Of a DNA stretch of 64,000 bases, positions 35,460-47,412 are shown piece after piece. Source of the stretch: Beroe forskalii (taxonomy: Eukaryota > Ctenophora > Nuda > Beroida > Beroidae); NCBI GenBank assembly GCA_011033025.1, contig WFMF01000157.1, positions 186,001-250,000 of the forward strand, in the 5' to 3' direction. A program made the translations under genes and the position numbers. Each line of letters opens with the position of its first letter. Positions within the stretch are counted from its first letter, which is position 1. The notes under the pieces are model-generated. The model was given only the letters and a program-made list of their open reading frames with translations. It was not told where the DNA came from and ran no database searches.

Positions 35460-36540
35460 TTGGAATTACTAGAATTGACCAATTCCTAATTTCTACAAAT
35501 CGTCCACGTGAACTCACGTGCTGAAATGTAGCACCCAGATCTAATTTCACGTGCATTAGTCGTATTTGAACTCATTTCAACGTAATCAAGTCGAAAATCG
35601 TGTGTAAATATCATTTTCTTGAAATCCCTAATTTCTACAAAACGTCCACGTGAACTCACGTGATTCACTATTTCATCGTATATTTCCCACATTTAGTCAC
35701 TGAAAGACATGAGAAACCATCATTAATTCGTCATCGTATCACAGAATAAGGCTAAAGTACAATTTTTCATCATTAACGTAATTTCAACCATTTTGCGGCT
35801 CAATTTTAGAGGCTTCGCATGACGACATATTTCGACCGATCACCTTGAAACTCGTTTTATAGCTAAATCTCGAGGTCTGAAAGCAAAATATCGAGGTAAA
35901 ACATATTCCGATGAAAACTCTCTGAGTTAGAGATGTTCAAAGTAGCGCAAAATAGCGTTTTATCGCAAAATATGCTATTTTAGTGGTTTTACGCGATTTT
36001 GATGACGTCATCACAGCACCCAAATAGGCTCAAAGCAACTTCCAATATAGCCTATAAGTAAATTCCGCCTTAGTACAACATATTTTGACCGGTCTCATTT
36101 CAAGATAAGTCACAGTTCTTGACATTGCACTCATTTAACTTTTGTCCTAAATTTTCGACATCGATTGTTTACCGCACCTTAGAAAATCGCGTAGATCTCG
36201 ATGAAAAATCGAGATAGACCAATAGTCCATATGATTTTCTGAAAGCTCTTTAAATTTGCTAACTCCTATTTGGAAAAATCAAGAAGCTATCTCCATTCCT
36301 TCTTGGTGAAAAATGCGCTCGAAAACGACCTATTTTCGCTAAAAAAGCAGTAAAATTTCGCTAAGTTGATGACGTCATAATGACGTCATAATGACGTCAC
36401 CAGAACTTCTTTTATAGCCTAATGCAATTCCCCATCTTAGATCTACAAAACGTGACCTCGATCATGTCTCTACCATTTGTAGAACTTGAGATCTCATCGA
36501 TTTAAATTGGGTCACAAATTATCTTATTATTATTATTATT
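35460..36540. repeat. Right arm (inner part) of the long inverted repeat
   Basis: Inverted match of 30043-31125 with few differences: GGAATTACTAGAATTGACC at the inner edge, GATGACGTCATCACAGC near 36001, TGACGTCATAATGACGTC near 36370. It ends in an (ATT)n run at 36520-36546, where the Helitron-like array is joined. The open frame at 35486-35692 is not a gene. Confidence 0.85.
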
Positions 36541-36548
36541 ATTATTAC

Positions 36549-39500
36549 TAGTCGGTTCCCGTCCTACGGACGGCGAATGATGGCAGCCGCATGAGCTAAC
36601 GGCCACATGTCCCTTTGACAGTGATTTGACCGATGGAGTTTGGAGGGGAAATTCGAAACTTTAATTTCTGCGAAAAAAAAGCTTCCCACGCCGCCAACGG
36701 TAACCCAATATTGCCGACAATATTTTCAAAGCCTTTACTCATCATAAGAAACTCCATAGCGAAGGAATTTTGAAAAAATTCGAAAATCTATTTTTCCGAA
36801 AAAAGGGCGTGGCCTCCCACGCCCCTTAGGGTGACCCAATAATTCGGACAAAATTCTCAAAACTTTTATTCATCATAAGCAACTTGATGGCGAAGGAATT
36901 TTGAAAAAATTCGAAAGTTTAATTTTTGCGAAAAAAAGGGCGTGGCCTCCCACGCTCCTCAGAGTGACCCAATAATTCGGACAAAATTCTCAAAATTTTA
37001 TTCATCATAAGCAACTCAATGGCGAAGGAATTTTGAAAAAATTCGAAAGTTTAATTTTGCGAAAAAGGGCGTGGCCCCACGCCCCTCAGGGTGACCCAAT
37101 AATTCGGACAAAATTCTCAAAATTTTTATTCATCATAAGCAACTCGATGGCGAAAGAATTTTGGAAAAATTCGAAACTTTAATTTTTGCGAATAAAAGGG
37201 CGTGGCCCACCACGCCCCTCAGGGTGGCCGAAAAAATCTCATATTATTTTTCTGATTTATTATAAAGTTTTTGCAACACGATGAAAAAAAATTTCGTTGC
37301 CTACTTGAAAACGAATCGCCATAAATAAATAAATATATATATATTAACAACACGCATTATATATAGTAAGATTATTATTACTAGTCGGTTCCCGTCCTAC
37401 GGACGGCGAATGATGGCAGCCGCATGAGCTAACGGCCACATGTCCCTTTGACAGTGATTTGACCGTGCGAGTTTGGAGGGGAAATTCAAAACCTTAATTT
37501 CTGCGAAAAAAGCTTCCCACGCCCCCAACGGTAACCCAATGTTGCCGAAAATATTCTCAAAACCTTTACTCATCATAAGCAACTCCATAGCGAAAATCTA
37601 TTTTTTTTTCGAAAAAAGGGCGTGGCCTCCCACGCCCCTTAGGGTGACCCAATAATTCGGAAAAATTATCAAAACTTTATTCATCATAAGCAACTTGATG
37701 GCGAAGGAATTTTGAAAAATTCGAAAGTTGAATTTTGCGAAAAAAAGGGCGTGGCCTCCCAAGCTCCTCAGAGTGGCCCAATAATTCGACAAAATTCTCA
37801 AAATTATTAATCATCATAAGCAACTCAATGGCGAAAGAATTTTGAAAATATTCGAAAGTTTAATTTTTGCGAAAAAAAGGGCGTGGCCCTCCACACCCCT
37901 CAGGGTGACCCAATAATTCGGACAAAATTCTCAAAATTTATATTCATCATAAGCAACTCGATGGCGATGGAATTTTGAAAAAATTCGAAAGTTTAATTTT
38001 TGCGGAAAAAAAGGGCGTGGCCCCCATGCCCCTCAGGGTGGCCGAAAAAATGTCGTATTATTTTTCTGATTTATTGTAACTTTCTTACAACACGATTAAA
38101 AGATAATTTTGATGCTAACTTGAAAACGAATCGCCATAAATAAATAAATATATATATATTAACAACACGCATTATATATAGTAAGATTACTAGTCGGTTC
38201 CCGTCCTACGGACGGCGAATGATGGCAGCCGCATGAGCTAACGGCCACATGTCCCTTTGACAGTGATTTGACCGTGCGAGTTTGGAGGGGAAATTCAAAA
38301 CCTTAATTTCTGCGAAAAAAGCTTCCCACGCCCCCAACGGTAACCCAATGTTGCCGAAAATATTCTCAAAACCTTTACTCATCATAAGCAACTCCATAGC
38401 GAAAATCTATTTTTTTTTTCGAAAAAAGGGCGTGGCCTCCCACGCCCCTTAGGGTGACCCAATAATTCGGAAAAAATTATCAAAACTTTTATTCATCATA
38501 AGCAACTTGATGGCGAAGGAATTTTGAAAAAATTCGAAAGTTGAATTTTTGCGAAAAAAAGGGCGTGGCCTCCCAAGCTCCTCAGAGTGGCCCAATAATT
38601 CGGACAAAATTCTCAAAATTATTAATCATCATAAGCAACTTAATGGCGAAAGAATTTTGAAAATATTCGAAAGTTTAATTTTTTGCGAAAAAAGGGCGTG
38701 GCCCTCCACACCCCTCAGGGTGACCCAATAATTCGGACAAAATTCTCAAAATTTATATTCATCATAAGCAACTCGATGGCGATGGAATTTTGAAAAATTC
38801 GAAAGTTTAATTTTTGCGGAAAAAAAGGGCGTGGCCCCATGCCCCTCAGGGTGGCCGAAAAATGTCGTATTATTTTTCTGATTTATTGTAACTTTCTTAC
38901 AACACGATTAAAAGATAATTTTGATGCTAACTTGAAAACGAATCGCCATAAATAAATAAATATATATATATTAACAACACGCATTATATATAGTAAGATT
39001 ATTACTAGTCGGTTCCCGTCCTACGGACGGCGAATGATGGCAGCCGCATGAGCTAACGGCCACATGTCCCTTTGACAGTGATTTGACCGTGCGAGTTTGG
39101 AGGGGAAATTCAAAACCTTAATTTCTGCGAAAAAAAGCTTCCCACGCCCCCAACGGTAACCCAATGTTGCCGACAATATTCTCAAAACCTTTACTCATCA
39201 TAAGCAACTCCATAGCGAAAATCTATTTTTTTTTCGAAAAAGGGCGTGGCCTCCCACGCCCCTTAGGGTGACCTAATAATTCGGAAAAATTATCAAAACT
39301 TTTATTCATCATAAGCAACTTGATGGCGAAGGAATTTTGAAAAATTCGAAAGTTGAATTTTGCGAAAAAGGGCGTGGCCTCCCAAGCTCCTCAGAGTGGC
39401 CCAATAATTCGGACAAAATTCTCAAAATTATTAATCATCATAAGCAACTCAATGGCGAAAGAATTTTGAAAATATTCGAAAGTTTAATTTTTGCGAAAAA

Positions 39501-39806
39501 AAGGGCGTGGCCCTCCACACCCCTCAGGGTGACCCAATAATTCGGACAAAATTTCAAAATTTATATTCATCATAAGCAACTCGATGGCGATGGAATTTTG
39601 AAAAATTCGAAAGTTTAATTTTTGCGGAAAAAAGGGCGTGGCCCCATGCCCTCAGGGTGGCCGAAAAATGTCGTATTATTTTTCTGATTTATTGTAACTT
39701 TCTTACAACACGATTAAAAGATAATTTTGATGCTAACTTGAAAACGAATCGCCATAAATAAATAAATATATATATATTAACAACACGCATTATATATAGT
39801 AAGATA
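36549..39806 (-). mobile_element. Tandem array of four Helitron-like elements
   Basis: Four direct units begin at 36549, 37382, 38191 and 39006 (about 833, 809, 815 and 800 bp). Read on the minus strand, each unit starts TCTTACTATATATAATGCG after an A. Each ends with hairpin CCGTCCGTAGGACGG, then GAACCGACTAG followed by T: the 5'-TC, 3'-hairpin-CTRR, A/T-insertion pattern of Helitrons. Units are separated only by short TAATAATAA tracts. Inside each are 4-5 subrepeats of about 135 bp containing AAAAGGGCGTGGCC, GGGTGACCCAATAATTCGG and CATCATAAGCAACT. No Rep/helicase ORF exists, so these are non-autonomous. Confidence 0.75.
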
Positions 39807-41096
39807 TAATACCTTCAAGCACGTTATTTCCGATAACCCTCATGGTGCTTCATGATTGATAACCTTCATGTGCGTGGAGAGTGAATTGTCAGCATACGGT
39901 GATAATCCGTTCTCATGAGAGAATTATATCCCATAATACCTTCTCGACATTTCAAACACTGTATCCCGCTAATTATCGAGAGAGCACCATGTTTCATAAC
40001 AACTTCGCGACATTTCCCAGACTGTGTCTAACTTGCCCGGGCATAAGAGGTGTCGCGCACGAACAATAGGCGCTTGGATCGTTACTGCTGGTAACAATGT
40101 GGGGCATATTGTTTGTGCGCGACTTCTAATCGGTACCCTCGACAGAGCCTTGCAATATTTCAAAAGTTTTGTGTGATGCAATTATCATACGTTATAGTGT
40201 TGTTTTAAGAACGTTTCAGGTCAAGAAAATGTTCCTATTAGTATTCATAGTTTTCAAAGATGTGTCATTCTTTGAGCTGGCATATCGGTGTTCAGTACCT
40301 TTTTAAATTACACAATTCAGTCATTTCTCAAAAGAGCATGCGTTATTTTCTACCGATTTCAATTTCTCGTTTCGTGGATTGTGGTTGTGGCTCAAGAAAA
40401 TGTTCGGAGTTTGCTAGTTCCTGAATCAGAATTCACGGTATCTTCAATAGTTAAATCATGGTTTGATTGCGAATGATGTTTGGAATTAGATTGAATTTTG
40501 CAGCCTTGGTTCTGACCAATATCTGAATATGTTTTCACAAGTAGAAAGTTACAGCTCGAGTAGTGCACCGTTGCCCCAGTTTATTAGACATTTTGCCAAC
40601 CTTTTTCTACCTACTTTCCTACTACGATCTGATGTAGATAGTACATATCAGCCTAATATCAGCCCTCTGACCTGTCACAGCTTCACAGATCATCAATATC
40701 CTGTTCCTGATTTAAGAATTTCAGTCTATTTCAGTGTTCAATCCGTCAATTCTTTGATAGTTGTGCTGTTATTTCTGACATTTGTATAGGTGCTTTATTT
40801 TGCTGCAATAACTTTCTGTTGGTTGAAAAAATTCGAAGATTTATACTCAAACTTTCAACATTTACTTTCAAGAAGAGTTAAATCTCTCAAATAGCTCCCG
40901 AGAGTGAGTATTGGACATACATTTCACAGTCAAATAATTGGCCCTGACTATTTAAGTGCTCGTCACTTGAAAAATCGCAATAAATTCATCCTTCAGGTAT
41001 TATAACAGATAATACCTTCGTACTTTGAGACGCCGCGCAAACGCTCTCACTTTGTTCGAGCGTTATCACGCGCGGCGCTCAAAGTACGAAGGTATT
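39807..41096. other. Intergenic with two hairpin elements
   Basis: 40052-40123 has 17-bp arms (GTCGCGCACGAACAATA) with one mismatch. 41001-41107 has arms of about 29 bp (ATAATACCTTCGTACTTTGAG) around GCCGCGC and CGCTC palindromes. ATAATACCTTC also occurs at 39807, beside the Helitron array end. No gene was recognised. Confidence 0.6.
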
Positions 41097-41311
41097 ATCA
41101 TGTTATAAACTCCTGTGACACTGAATTCTCTCATATATAGCCCTGGCCAGTTACGTTACTGTAGCGTGCGATTTAAGTATACGCGTATCTATAAGAACGG
41201 TTGTTCTAGACCTAAAATTTTACGACGAATCGTTCTAGATAGGTCCTGACTCTCTATTTCTTTTTATTTTTCTGATATGCAGGGGGTTACCGCCCTGGCC
41301 AGGGCGGGAAT
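41097..41311. repeat. Right arm (outer part) of the long inverted repeat
   Basis: Inverted match to 29838-30050, ending in the CCGCCCTGGCCAGGGCGG palindrome at about 41290-41308. The dispersed 0.9 kb repeat copy 2 follows directly. Confidence 0.85.
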
Positions 41312-42195
41312 ATCCACTCGCGTGCGCTTTTTGAAGACATTTTAGGTATAGCGGGCGCGCGCGTCCCGGTAAAATATCTGCACGCTAAAGAAAAACCCCC
41401 CGATATAGCCCGGCCCGCGAAACAGTTCGCCGGTCGCAATATAGCCCGCCTCTGGAAGAAAATATTTTTTGTGCTAAACTGGCTGAGATCATTGAAAGTC
41501 CACAACAACAATTTTAGCAGCAAAATATCGATCATGAGGCAAAAACTGGCAAATAGAAGGATTTTTGTGGAGTTGATTATCGACAAAAACATCGAGGCCA
41601 TGGAAAGTTAAGAGTCAACACACTGAAACTGACATTCATCATTGTTCAGCAGCTTACTGAATCATGAAATTATGAGAAGAAGTTCAACTTAGAAATAGAA
41701 TTAATAAATATTCAGCAAAATATGTGGCCTACGGTAGACAAAAGTCGAGTCAAATAGCAGAGAAAACAGTGAACTGCAGTGATAGCAGTGATAGCAATGA
41801 TAGCAGCAATTCTGTAAAATTCTGTAAAAGCAATCATTCCGAGAAAGAGAAGTAAAAAGATACAAAATCAAAAACGAGAGAATGAAATACAATATCATGA
41901 AATAAAGTTAGAATTTGCATTTGTGTTGATCATTAATTGCATTGCCATGTTGTCATGGTTACACATTCTTCGGAAATAGCAAGAGGTGAGTGAGAGCAAT
42001 ACGTCATTATCATTAGTAACAATGGTGCATTATTTTTTCTCACACACAGCGGATATGATGTAAAATAAATGCCGCGACACTCTGATACATTGTGCAACTT
42101 CTCATGAGAAAATTTTGAGGGACACTTTATTCTATTGACTTACCATATTCAACCATGGTAATTACGTCATTCTCATTTGTCTATTATAACACTTT
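41311..42195. repeat. Dispersed 0.9 kb repeat, copy 2
   Basis: Direct copy of 32575-33510 with scattered indels. Both copies include GATAGCAGTGATAGC and the stretch around TTCAACCATGG. No coding potential. Confidence 0.8.
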
Positions 42196-42817
42196 TTAAT
42201 TCTGTGCTGTAGCTTTTTGAAAATTTTTGACGTTTCCTTAACTTCAAATCTAAGATATCAAGATGGAGAAAGGACATAACTTGAATAACGGAAGATATTC
42301 TCTTTGCTTTAATTGTGGCAGAGGTTGATCGATAATCAAAGTTGAGTCGGTGAAAAAAGAAGTAACTGCAGTTTTGAAATTAACAGTTAAGGTTACAACG
42401 TGTGCACAATTCAATCGAGTCGAATGTAGGTGTAGCAGATTTCGAAGACAGTTCCTGGCCTGGATCAATTGTGAACGAAACAAAATTAGCCAATGTCAGT
42501 AAGCCAGTATGAGAATCAGTTGTCACAATTAACATCATCTTGCGATCGAAACGGAACAAAAGTCACTTGGTTTAGCACGACAAAGACTAACCAAGGAATT
42601 CTATTTTCCACTCTGCTCCTTCATAAAGGTTTTTGAATATTTGAAATCAAATTGGAATTTTTTGATGCGGTAGAAAGTGTCCGATCAATTTGAATGGTAG
42701 TGTTTTGAACTTGCGAACGAGGTGCTGCGTAGCAGCGCCGAGTGAGCTGTGTTTTTGCAGGCCCAACGGGCCTGCTAGTTAGATATATTTTGAAGGCTCC
42801 TGTTGTGAGGGAGACTA
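42196..42817 (+). other. Intergenic ending in a Helitron-like 3' terminus
   Basis: No gene was recognised. Near 42745-42776 the sequence reads GCAGGCCCAACGGGCCTGC overlapping CTAG, then T. This is a strong hairpin followed by CTAGT, the form of a Helitron 3' end. The matching TC 5' terminus was not located, so the element is undefined. Confidence 0.4.
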
Positions 42818-43439
42818 CCTTATCGGACGGACATAATTATCACGGACATAATTATCACGGACATAATTATCACGGACATAATTATCACGGACATAATTAT
42901 CACGGACCAAAAATTTCACGGACATTAAATTTAATATTCACGTTCGATCCAGCCACTTCAAATTTCAACAAAAATTCGAAATTATCCGCTCGATTTTCCC
43001 ATTTTCTTCTACGATTGGAATACTTGAATTGAAGATTTTTTCAATATTTTTCGCTCATTAATATGTTAAACTTAAATTTTCATATTGCAGGTACTAAGCA
43101 TGAAAAAGAAATATTATTTCCTAGAAAATTTTATTAATTGTGCATTTAAAGAGATGAAGTCAGAAATTTTGGGTCTCTACCCTACAAATTGAAAAACTAG
43201 ATCTACAAATACCAATCGTCATTTATACCCATGGAACTATTAAAAATCGACAGACATTTTTGCTCGTTCCTAGGAAACGTATATAAACTTCAACACCTCG
43301 TCTCTACCCTAGAAAGGTGATTAAAGCGTGAATTAATTTTTCACGGACCTGAAAATCACGGACATTAGTATCACGAAAATTTTAAGGACATTATATTCAC
43401 GCCCGAATGTGTGCGTGATAAAATGCCATACGGATAAGG
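42818..43439. mobile_element. Tc1/mariner-like MITE, copy 1, with 15-bp tandem in its terminus
   Basis: Termini CCTTATCGGAC and the imperfect complement CGGATAAGG are flanked by TA on both sides. Just inside the left end CGGACATAATTATCA is repeated five times (42830-42905). The interior shares CCAGCCACTTCAAATTTCAA and ATTGCAGGTACTAAGCAT with 58799-59274. 622 bp, no ORF. Confidence 0.8.
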
Positions 43440-44340
43440 TATATCGCCCGAATCTGTGCCTAATGCCAGACACCAATTTACATTACAGTTGTTTATGATT
43501 AACTTAATAAATTATCTTCAGATCTGGGAAGGACGAGGTTGAAAACGAGGGGTGAAATCAAAACTTTTATGAGGGTCCACAGGCAGGGGTTCAGTCAATT
43601 CCACACTCGGTATTTGTGATTTGTAACACTTCAGACTGCACATTCAGCATGATAACGTGGCTTTTACTTTTACAGCTTGCATGCAGATTGATTCAATTAA
43701 ACGATTTACGTTGATTCAATTAATGATGATTTGATTTGATAGATCATTGACTTTTGAGCATTTGGTAGTGGTTCTGGTACTGTTTTATTTTGATTTGCAT
43801 AAAAATAATAACATGAGGATCCCACATGAATATTGATTAACTGGTGTTTGTAAATATTTGTTTTCAGAGTCAAAAACAGTATTTTTGTTGGTTTTGGGAT
43901 TAATTTTCATTGGTTTGAACGTTCCTCTTATCGTTAATGTTCATTTCTGTGTATACTGTAAATGTTATTATCATATTTATTGCTTAATATTTTCTACAAG
44001 GACATTTGTTTCTTTCAGCTTCAGTTCTGACTTCTGGTTAGGTTTTCTATTTTTTAGTTGTATAAACCCGAATTATTACTGCGCTGTGCAGGACTGTGTT
44101 TCGACCTGAAACTTGAAATTGTTGCTAATGTTATTAATTGTCAGGCGTCGCTTGTCGAGTGTTGTCAGTCGTCTGACCCACTGACGCCAGCTACGGAACT
44201 GAATTCTCACGAGGGTCTGTCAACGGCCTCAGATCCCTGGCGACGTCAGACAAATGCTAAAAGTAAACACTACCCGCTTAGGAATAGGTGTGCGTTGTCT
44301 GGCGTCGTCAGACTAGACCCCTTATTTCAAATTTTAAATC
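43440..44340. other. Intergenic, no gene supported
   Basis: Short hydrophobic open frames near 43858-44109 lack a recognisable family or splice context. From about 44150 the sequence becomes rich in GTCTGAC/GTCAGAC motifs that continue into the next palindromic region. Confidence 0.4.
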
Positions 44341-45080
44341 TTATTTAAAATTTTAAATTGTTGCGCCCGCGCGAGGGGGTCAGCCGTCAGGCAACGCCTG
44401 GCAAGGTGTGCGTACGTTGCTTATATTATATTTTATAAACTTGCTAAACACGTATATCCCTGTTTCAGTTTGCGTTTTCCTAAGCCCACATAGGTGTGCG
44501 TACGCGCAACGCGACGCAGCTCAGACAGGGATATACGTGTTTAGCAAGTTTGCGTTGCGCGGCGCGTACACACACCTATGCGGGCTTCAGGAACTTATAA
44601 ACACGTTTGCCCTAACCAGGGCCCTGGAATTCCGCACACGGAGTGCGCGGCGCGGCAAGCGCTAAACCCCTGGTTAGGGAAATAAACACGTATACCCCTG
44701 TTCGGGTGTTCGCTTTGCGCGGCGTGCTTCCTATCATGAGAACGGTGTGTTCGTAAGGAAGCGCGGCGCACGTACCAAAGTATAACGAACTTCTTTTGTC
44801 GCACGATGTATGACCGGCCGGACCCGGGCCAGCTGCGAAGCGGCTGGCGTCAGCTAGAATCAGATGAGAATCAGCGCCGCGCGCGCTTACTTGTCAGACG
44901 TTGTCTGAATGTCTGAGGTCTGACCCGACCACTTTGCCTGACAAGCGCACGCGGCGCTGATTCTCGAGAGGGTCTTCAACGTCATAGCAATAGCATACCC
45001 ATACACCTCTGCCTTCGGCGGACGCGCGCGCCCGCCGAAGGCGTAGGGGTCAGACAACGTCTGACAACACCTCTATAGCT
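44341..45080. repeat. GC-rich nested palindrome cluster
   Basis: Perfect 24-bp arms at 44440-44463 and 44525-44548 (CTTGCTAAACACGTATATCC) overlap a second imperfect pair near 44478 and 44562 (CCCACATAGGTGTGCGTACG). Further pairs are CTAACCAGGG near 44613 with CCCTGGTTAG near 44668, and CTTCCTA/TAGGAAG-type arms near 44727. CAGACAACGTCTGAC occurs near 45053 and again at 60487. No gene was found. Confidence 0.7.
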
Positions 45081-45346
45081 AAGACATTGGATTTGAATAT
45101 TTTTCCACATAACTTTTGATCATAATTTTTTGATGCGGTAAAATCAATTCAAATGGCAGTGTTTGAAACATTTGCTTCAGTTCATATGAATTCGGTTTTG
45201 GGCATTTTTAAAATTAGTATTTGACACAGAGCCACTGTGTTTGCTGTGTTTTTATCTCCTTCATTGAAGCAGTTATTACCTATGCCGTATGTTAATTTCT
45301 ATTAATTTATCAACATTAAATTATTATGCGCTAATTTATTATCCCA

Positions 45347-45375
45347 TCTTACTACTTATAATTCTTCCTCATATA

Positions 45376-45418
<43 letters not shown>

Positions 45419-45678
45419 ATATATATCTGTCTGTCCGGTCTTCCTTATATATAGCCACAGACCTCTCTGACACCACTCAGTACCCAATCAAGCATACCGA
45501 TGATCGGAATGTTCATACGAAAGTACCAATGACGTTTGACACCACCAGGTATATAGACATCACTTAGAGGAGTGGGCACACCCGATTAAAATAGACCTCA
45601 TCACTGATAAGAACTACGGTACGAATTGCTGGAGCGAAAAAATGGTGAACGGTGGCCGGAGGCCACGGGCCCTGCTAG
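45347..45678 (+). mobile_element. Solo Helitron-like element
   Basis: 332 bp. Starts TCTTACTACTTATAATTC after an A, contains an (AAAT)n tract (45376-45420), and ends with hairpin GTGGCCGGAGGCCAC then GGGCCCTGCTAG followed by T. The 5' end matches the start of the array units at 36.5-39.8 kb on the opposite strand (TCTTACTATATATAATG). Confidence 0.65.
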
Positions 45679-47180
45679 TAAATTATAATGTTTAACTTAT
45701 AATGTTCAATTTATTTTTCAATGTTAATGTCTATAAAATAATATGGGCTGGAAGATCCAGCAGATTGGCCAATGAATCATTGACATGTTTATGAAATTAG
45801 TGTTGATGTAATATCAAAATATTTTATTTTATTTTATTTATTTTAAGGCTTGTCCGTGAAGACAATTACTGCAGCTGCAGCCTCTCATGGTCTCAGTAGC
45901 ATTGATCATTGAAGCATCTTCCAGGCCTAAATTGAGTGGAAGCCATCGATATCTGAGGATTGCTATTGATACTTGACAAATTAGACTATTCATGGATTTT
46001 TTAAATAAACTATTGTGTTTATAAAAATTTCTTCTTTATAGAACAAATACAGTCATCTGTACAAATACAGTTTATAAAAATTAATCAATTTTATAAATTT
46101 GCCCGTCCTTCTCCGGACTTCACTTTCAATTCTAAAGTTGATTTCAATTTAAATTTTTTGAATTACATGCCAATAAATTTTCATTTGGGGGTGTGCGTAT
46201 GCCCCCTGCATGGATCCATGCCTGGCTCTTTGGTCTTTGTATTTACTCCAAGCATCAATAAATTAAGCAACACTCTTAGTGAAGAGAAGTAAAGGGCCAG
46301 TGGATGGATCTGGGTATATTTGTGACCTTTTACATTTCACATAATAATAAAATTAATGATAGTGGCATGCATCCTGATCCAAAACTCCATCTTGAGAAAC
46401 GCTTTCCTCAAGAAATTCAGGAAATCATGATTTAAATATATCATCAATTATCATTGACCATGAATAAAAAATATTAAAAAATTAAAAACCAATAGATAAT
46501 TAATTAATTAATTAATTAATTAATTAATTAATAATTCTACTTAGTTATACCCACGGTATAACCTGCTCCTTATTGTGAGCCCGATGAACAATATTCAACA
46601 CAATCAATCATCATGCTATAAGTCACCATGTTATACTCAAACTCGGTAATAATTTAATCATAATAAATGTTAAAAAGTTTGAAAATTTTAAAAAGTCTGA
46701 AAATTGAAAATAAAAGGAGCCATTACACTCAATTGATCAAAATATACAGATAACAATAGATAATTCAAATAGATAACTTAGTTGTTAAATCAGGAGTGAA
46801 GAAGAGGGGTTTCTTTTGAAGTTTTATGATAAACTAGCATGCCCGATGGAGTGGCTAATACATAGCTCAATAGCCCACTCGGTGGCATTACTTCGGCCAA
46901 TGCAATTCACAACACATCGATGAATTTCATTTTAAATCACAACTGATCCGGAAATAAAGCGCAGATTGGACTTTATAACCCAACCAAGAATTGCGTACCT
47001 ATGCCTGATTTAGTGATTCGTCAATGTTTTAAGAATTTTCAATTTTCCATTAGATCATGTTTTTACTGCTTCGAAAAATTCCAATCAGTTCAAAAGTTAT
47101 GAATAACAACGCAATTAAAACACCACTACACAGAAATGATCGTACACGCAAATCTTAGTTGCACATGTTGCCATAGCAAC
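45679..47180. other. Intergenic, AT-rich
   Basis: Contains an (ATTA)n microsatellite at about 46497-46532 and runs of AT-rich unique sequence. No exon or RNA gene was recognised. The last 300 bp may hold the RNASEK promoter and 5' UTR. Confidence 0.4.
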
Positions 47181-47412
47181 GCGTGCAATTCTTACAAAAC
47201 TGCACGTGGGCGTGCAAAAGTGACCACAAAGTTACAGAAAATGACACACAAAGTTACAAAAAACACCTAAAAATTACAGAGACTGGAAAAAACATGAAAC
47301 TTCACTTTATATATAAGATAGGACAAGCAGAGTTGTCACAAACATCATTTATTGTTAAATCAGACTCTGGTGAAATCATGAATTTTGACAAATATATCTT
47401 TTATTTTGAGAC

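Noticed and set aside
36549-39806. Repeated 60-67-codon frames (for example MELLMMSKGFENIF-type) as genes
   Set aside because: The same frame recurs in each Helitron-like unit without start context or homology and crosses the 135-bp subrepeats.
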